Positions 5,433 to 7,183 of a stretch of 7,183 nucleotides of DNA are shown here, one piece after another. The stretch is from Methanobacteriota archaeon (GTDB taxonomy: Archaea > Hydrothermarchaeota > Hydrothermarchaeia > Hydrothermarchaeales > JACQPM01), in contig JACQPM010000025.1 of assembly GCA_016207475.1 (NCBI GenBank), positions 1 through 7,183 on the forward strand. Direction: 5' to 3'. The translations under genes were made by a program, and so were the position numbers. Numbering within the stretch: position 1 is the stretch's first letter; every line of letters starts with the position of its first letter. The notes under the pieces were generated by a model. It made no database searches. It was not told where the DNA came from and worked only from the letters and a program-made list of their open reading frames with translations.

Positions 5433-5488
5433 GCAAATCGCTAGGTCATAAAATTGCTAACGGCTTCTACTCAACGCATGGGATTTGC
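5433..5488 (+). promoter_or_regulatory. Inverted repeat in the VWA leader, next to the ribosome site
   Basis: GCAAATC (5433-5439) and GATTTGC (5482-5488) are exact reverse complements. Pairing would form a 7-bp stem closing a 42-base loop, ending two bases before the Shine-Dalgarno GGAGG at 5491-5495. It may be chance at this length, but its position next to the ribosome site is notable. Confidence 0.3.
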
Positions 5489-5490
5489 TG

Positions 5491-5495
5491 GGAGG
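5491..5495 (+). promoter_or_regulatory. Shine-Dalgarno GGAGG of the VWA gene
   Basis: GGAGG lies seven bases before ATG 5503 and selects this start over the in-frame TTG at 5485. The ATGs at 5478 and 5496 are in another frame and lead to a stop at 5511-5513. Confidence 0.7.
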
Positions 5496-5502
5496 ATGGA
5501 GA

Positions 5503-6723
5503 ATGGAAGTTAAGAGAACTCTGCAGGTTTTGTTGCTGGCGTTGGTCATGATGACAGCTCCGGCCATGGGTAGCCAAAACGATGTGGCTGTTGGTACAAC
5601 ATCTACCTCGATCCCGTCGGTCGGACCGGTGGCATCGGTGACGCCAGGGATATGCGGCCCTATAGACCTCACGATAGCCCTAGACGACACCGGGAGTATG
5701 GGGGGCGCTATAGGCAGCATCAAAGCGGAGCTGCCCACCATAATCTCGACGGCAACCACGGCATCTGGCGGAGACCTGAAGGTAGGATACATAACCTTCA
5801 AGGACGATGTTACGGTGCACAATGAGCTGACCACCAACATCAGTGCGGTGCTGGCCTCGATAAACGCCACCTTCGCATCGGGCGGTGCTGGAGGTCCCGA
5901 GGCCTCGGACGAGGCCAAGAATACGGCGGTGAACAACCTGCCGGCAGGGACCAGAGCGGATTCGGCTGGCTTCAACGGGACGCAGACCGGGAACTACACG
6001 ACACCCTACAGGGCGAACGCCACGAAGATCGTGGTCCTGATAACGGATGCGCCCCCAGGGGGGTTCAACGACTTCCAGGACCTTGCAGACAACATAGCGC
6101 TGAACACCACCCACGCCCTCACGGCCCTGAACAAGAGCATCAAGGTCTCGGACGTCTTCGTCCCGACTGGCGGTGACTACGCAGGTCAGGCGGCCCTCCT
6201 GGCGAGCGACGCCAACATCTCGGGTGGTGCCTTCATCACCACGGCAGCCAACGGGAGCGGTACGGGGGAGGCCATCACCTCCATAATAGCGGCCTGCGGC
6301 GGGGTCGTAACACCCTCGCTGGAGGGGCGCATGACGGGCGGTGGCAGCGTCTTCAACGGCAGCATGCGGGTCACCCACGGCTTCGAGCTGAACTGCACAG
6401 TGAGCAGCCCGTCCAACAACCTCCAGGTCAACTGGGGCAAGGGGAACAGGTTCCATCTGGAGAGCCTCACCACGGCCACCTGCAGTAACGACCCGGCCAT
6501 AGTACCCAACCCACCGAACGCGACCTTCGACACTTACGTGGGTAACGGGACCGGCCGCTACAACGGGATGCCAGGCGCCACGGCCCACTGGGTATTCACC
6601 GACGCGGGGGAGCCAGGCACCAGCGACTCGGCCACGATCCACGTCTGGGATCCCCTTGGGGGCCTGGTCTTGTCAGTCTCCGGGAACCTGAGCGGGGGGA
6701 ACCACCAAGCCCACAACCAGTAG
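5503..6723 (+). CDS. Secreted VWA-domain protein, heavily sequon-bearing, with C-terminal beta-rich domain
   Basis: A 406-residue exported protein. Residues 1-24 are a Sec-type signal (basic start, LQVLLLALVMMTAPA, cleavage likely near AMG-SQ). A VWA domain covers about 54-268: the MIDAS sequence DDTGSM (Asp61, Thr63, Ser65), GGPEASDEA (130-138) and VVLITDAPPG with Asp182. Thr63 replaces the usual Ser, as in many DxTGS members. From 276 on, RMTGGGSVF, RVTHGFELNC, NNLQVNWGKGNRFHLE, FDTYVGNGTGRYNG and VFTDAGEPG define a second domain that I recall chiefly from bacterial secreted proteins (the post-COAP-1 type). Four cysteines (51, 265, 298, 327) could form two disulfides. Fourteen N-X-S/T sequons point to a glycosylated surface protein. 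No C-terminal anchor or sorting signal is visible, so it is released or held by other contacts. Likely role is metal-dependent adhesion; the ligand is unknown. It is a single-gene unit with its own promoter and terminator. Confidence 0.85.
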   Translation: MEVKRTLQVLLLALVMMTAPAMGSQNDVAVGTTSTSIPSVGPVASVTPGICGPIDLTIALDDTGSMGGAIGSIKAELPTIISTATTASGGDLKVGYITFKDDVTVHNELTTNISAVLASINATFASGGAGGPEASDEAKNTAVNNLPAGTRADSAGFNGTQTGNYTTPYRANATKIVVLITDAPPGGFNDFQDLADNIALNTTHALTALNKSIKVSDVFVPTGGDYAGQAALLASDANISGGAFITTAANGSGTGEAITSIIAACGGVVTPSLEGRMTGGGSVFNGSMRVTHGFELNCTVSSPSNNLQVNWGKGNRFHLESLTTATCSNDPAIVPNPPNATFDTYVGNGTGRYNGMPGATAHWVFTDAGEPGTSDSATIHVWDPLGGLVLSVSGNLSGGNHQAHNQ

Positions 6724-6743
6724 CCGTAGAGGGAGAGGCCAAC

Positions 6744-6780
6744 AAGAGGGCCACAAAGCCCTCTTTTATTTTTATTTTTT
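6744..6780 (+). terminator. Hairpin and T-tract terminator after the VWA gene
   Basis: AAGAGGGC (6744-6751) pairs exactly with GCCCTCTT (6758-6765) around a six-base loop, followed by T-rich sequence (TTTTATTTTTATTTTTT) to 6780. T-tracts alone suffice for archaeal termination; the hairpin adds support. It lies between the convergent VWA and PRC-barrel genes. The following 6781-6832 shows nothing else. Confidence 0.75.
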
Positions 6781-6832
6781 GAGATCAGCTTCTTTCAAGT
6801 TATTTCACAGACAGAAGAGGTCCGTGATGGAC

Positions 6833-7096
6833 TCACACCTCATCCGGGCCGGTGGAGGAGATGGCCCTGATGAGAACGATGTCCCCGACGGACTTTACGG
6901 CGCTGTAGGGTATTACGACCCCTTTACCGGTCTCGATGCCGATCCTCTCGGAGAATTCGGTATCCACCCTGTTGATGAGCAGCCCCAGGATCCTCCCCGT
7001 ATCTGCATCCAGGGTTATGTCCTGGAGGGTTCCGACCTTGTTCCCCTCCTCGGTGAAGATATCCCTCCCGGTTATCTCGCTCAACTTGGATACCAT
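6833..7096 (-). CDS. PRC-barrel domain protein (87 aa)
   Basis: An 87-residue protein made of a single PRC-barrel: LSEITGRDIFTEEGNKVGTL, then DITLDADTGRILGLLI and a final strand region VVIPYSAVKSVGDIVLI. PRC-barrels are small beta-barrels found in RNA-processing protein RimM, photosynthetic reaction centre H subunits and many stand-alone archaeal proteins of unknown role. The ATG at 7096 is chosen because GGAGG (7104-7108, minus strand) is seven bases upstream and the domain begins right after it; a GTG at 7123 would add nine residues (RTCGGGQA region) with no better ribosome site. No membrane segment or signal peptide is present, so it is cytoplasmic. It stands alone, convergent to the VWA gene. 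No specific function can be assigned. Confidence 0.87.
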   Translation of the reverse strand: MVSKLSEITGRDIFTEEGNKVGTLQDITLDADTGRILGLLINRVDTEFSERIGIETGKGVVIPYSAVKSVGDIVLIRAISSTGPDEV

Positions 7097-7103
7097 GGCC
7101 TGT

Positions 7104-7108
7104 CCTCC
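7104..7108 (-). promoter_or_regulatory. Shine-Dalgarno GGAGG of the PRC-barrel gene
   Basis: On the minus strand GGAGG sits seven bases before ATG 7096 and supports that start over the upstream GTG at 7123. Confidence 0.65.
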
Positions 7109-7154
7109 TCCGCAGGTTCGCACCAGCGGACCACAAGAGACTTCTGCATCACCG

Positions 7155-7174
7155 GTATAAAAACATTTTTATAC
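7155..7174 (-). promoter_or_regulatory. Palindromic TATA element of the PRC-barrel gene
   Basis: GTATAAAAA (7155-7163) and TTTTTATAC (7166-7174) are exact inverted repeats separated by CA. On the minus strand it contains TATAAAAA. It predicts a transcription start near 7137 and a leader of about 40 bases containing GGAGG. A divergent gene beyond the right edge could use the same element on the plus strand. Confidence 0.6.
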
Positions 7175-7183
7175 GCCGGGGGC

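Noticed and set aside
5680..6642. 320-codon minus-strand frame opposite the VWA gene
   Set aside because: Arg/Gly/Val-rich without motifs, whereas the plus strand has clear VWA motifs, a signal peptide and regular sequons.
1..7183. Defence island, CRISPR array, insertion sequence or prophage
   Set aside because: No repeated array, transposase, integrase, nuclease-helicase pair or terminal repeats were seen on either strand.

Overview
This GC-rich window is archaeal, most likely from a euryarchaeote. It carries a Tfx-family regulator, an archaeal-type NAC protein with a C-terminal UBA domain, TATA-box promoters about 27 bases upstream of apparently leaderless start codons, and a T-rich terminator. 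Arginine is often encoded by AGG and isoleucine by ATA, as is common in archaea including thermophiles. Genus and even order cannot be fixed from the sequence alone.

Layout. (A) 1-2137, oxyanion transport and regulation. A truncated minus-strand gene at the left edge looks like the start of a tungstate ABC transporter permease (TupB type). Divergent from it is a tight block tfx - pstB - phoU. Tfx is known from methanogens as a regulator linked to the molybdenum enzyme operon fmdECB. PstB is the phosphate-transport ATPase and PhoU its regulatory partner. No pstS, pstC or pstA lies between them here. (B) 2130-4563, a cell-envelope cluster. A minus-strand ArsR-type winged-helix regulator fused to an RDD membrane domain is divergent from a membrane-anchored PCYCGC-motif protein with a long unassigned C-terminal region. 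Next come remnants of a DsbA-like thioredoxin gene: a signal-anchor piece and, in another reading frame, the C-terminal half without a CXXC active site. (C) 4555-5370, housekeeping and stress. NAC and a UspA-family protein overlap by ATGA and probably share a promoter placed over the end of the DsbA fragment. (D) 5371-6780, a secreted von Willebrand factor A (VWA) protein with 14 N-glycosylation sequons and a bacterial-looking C-terminal domain. It has its own leader and ends at a hairpin/T-tract terminator. (E) 6833-7183, a minus-strand PRC-barrel protein with its promoter.

The least expected pattern is in the promoters. The intergenic regions before tfx, before the PCYCGC gene and before the PRC-barrel gene each contain a TATA element inside a near-perfect inverted repeat. 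Two of these regions lie between divergent genes. Such elements could act as two-way TATA boxes or as operators covering the TATA box. Genes with a TATA box about 27 bases upstream (tfx, the PCYCGC gene, nac) lack a Shine-Dalgarno sequence. The tungstate permease, VWA and PRC-barrel genes have leaders with GGAGG. The window thus appears to mix leaderless and leadered translation.

I do not see a CRISPR array, tRNA, rRNA, insertion sequence or integrase. The window holds no clear new defence or mobile system. The candidates for novelty are the PCYCGC/ArsR-RDD/DsbA-remnant cluster, the Tfx-PstB-PhoU linkage and the symmetric promoters.
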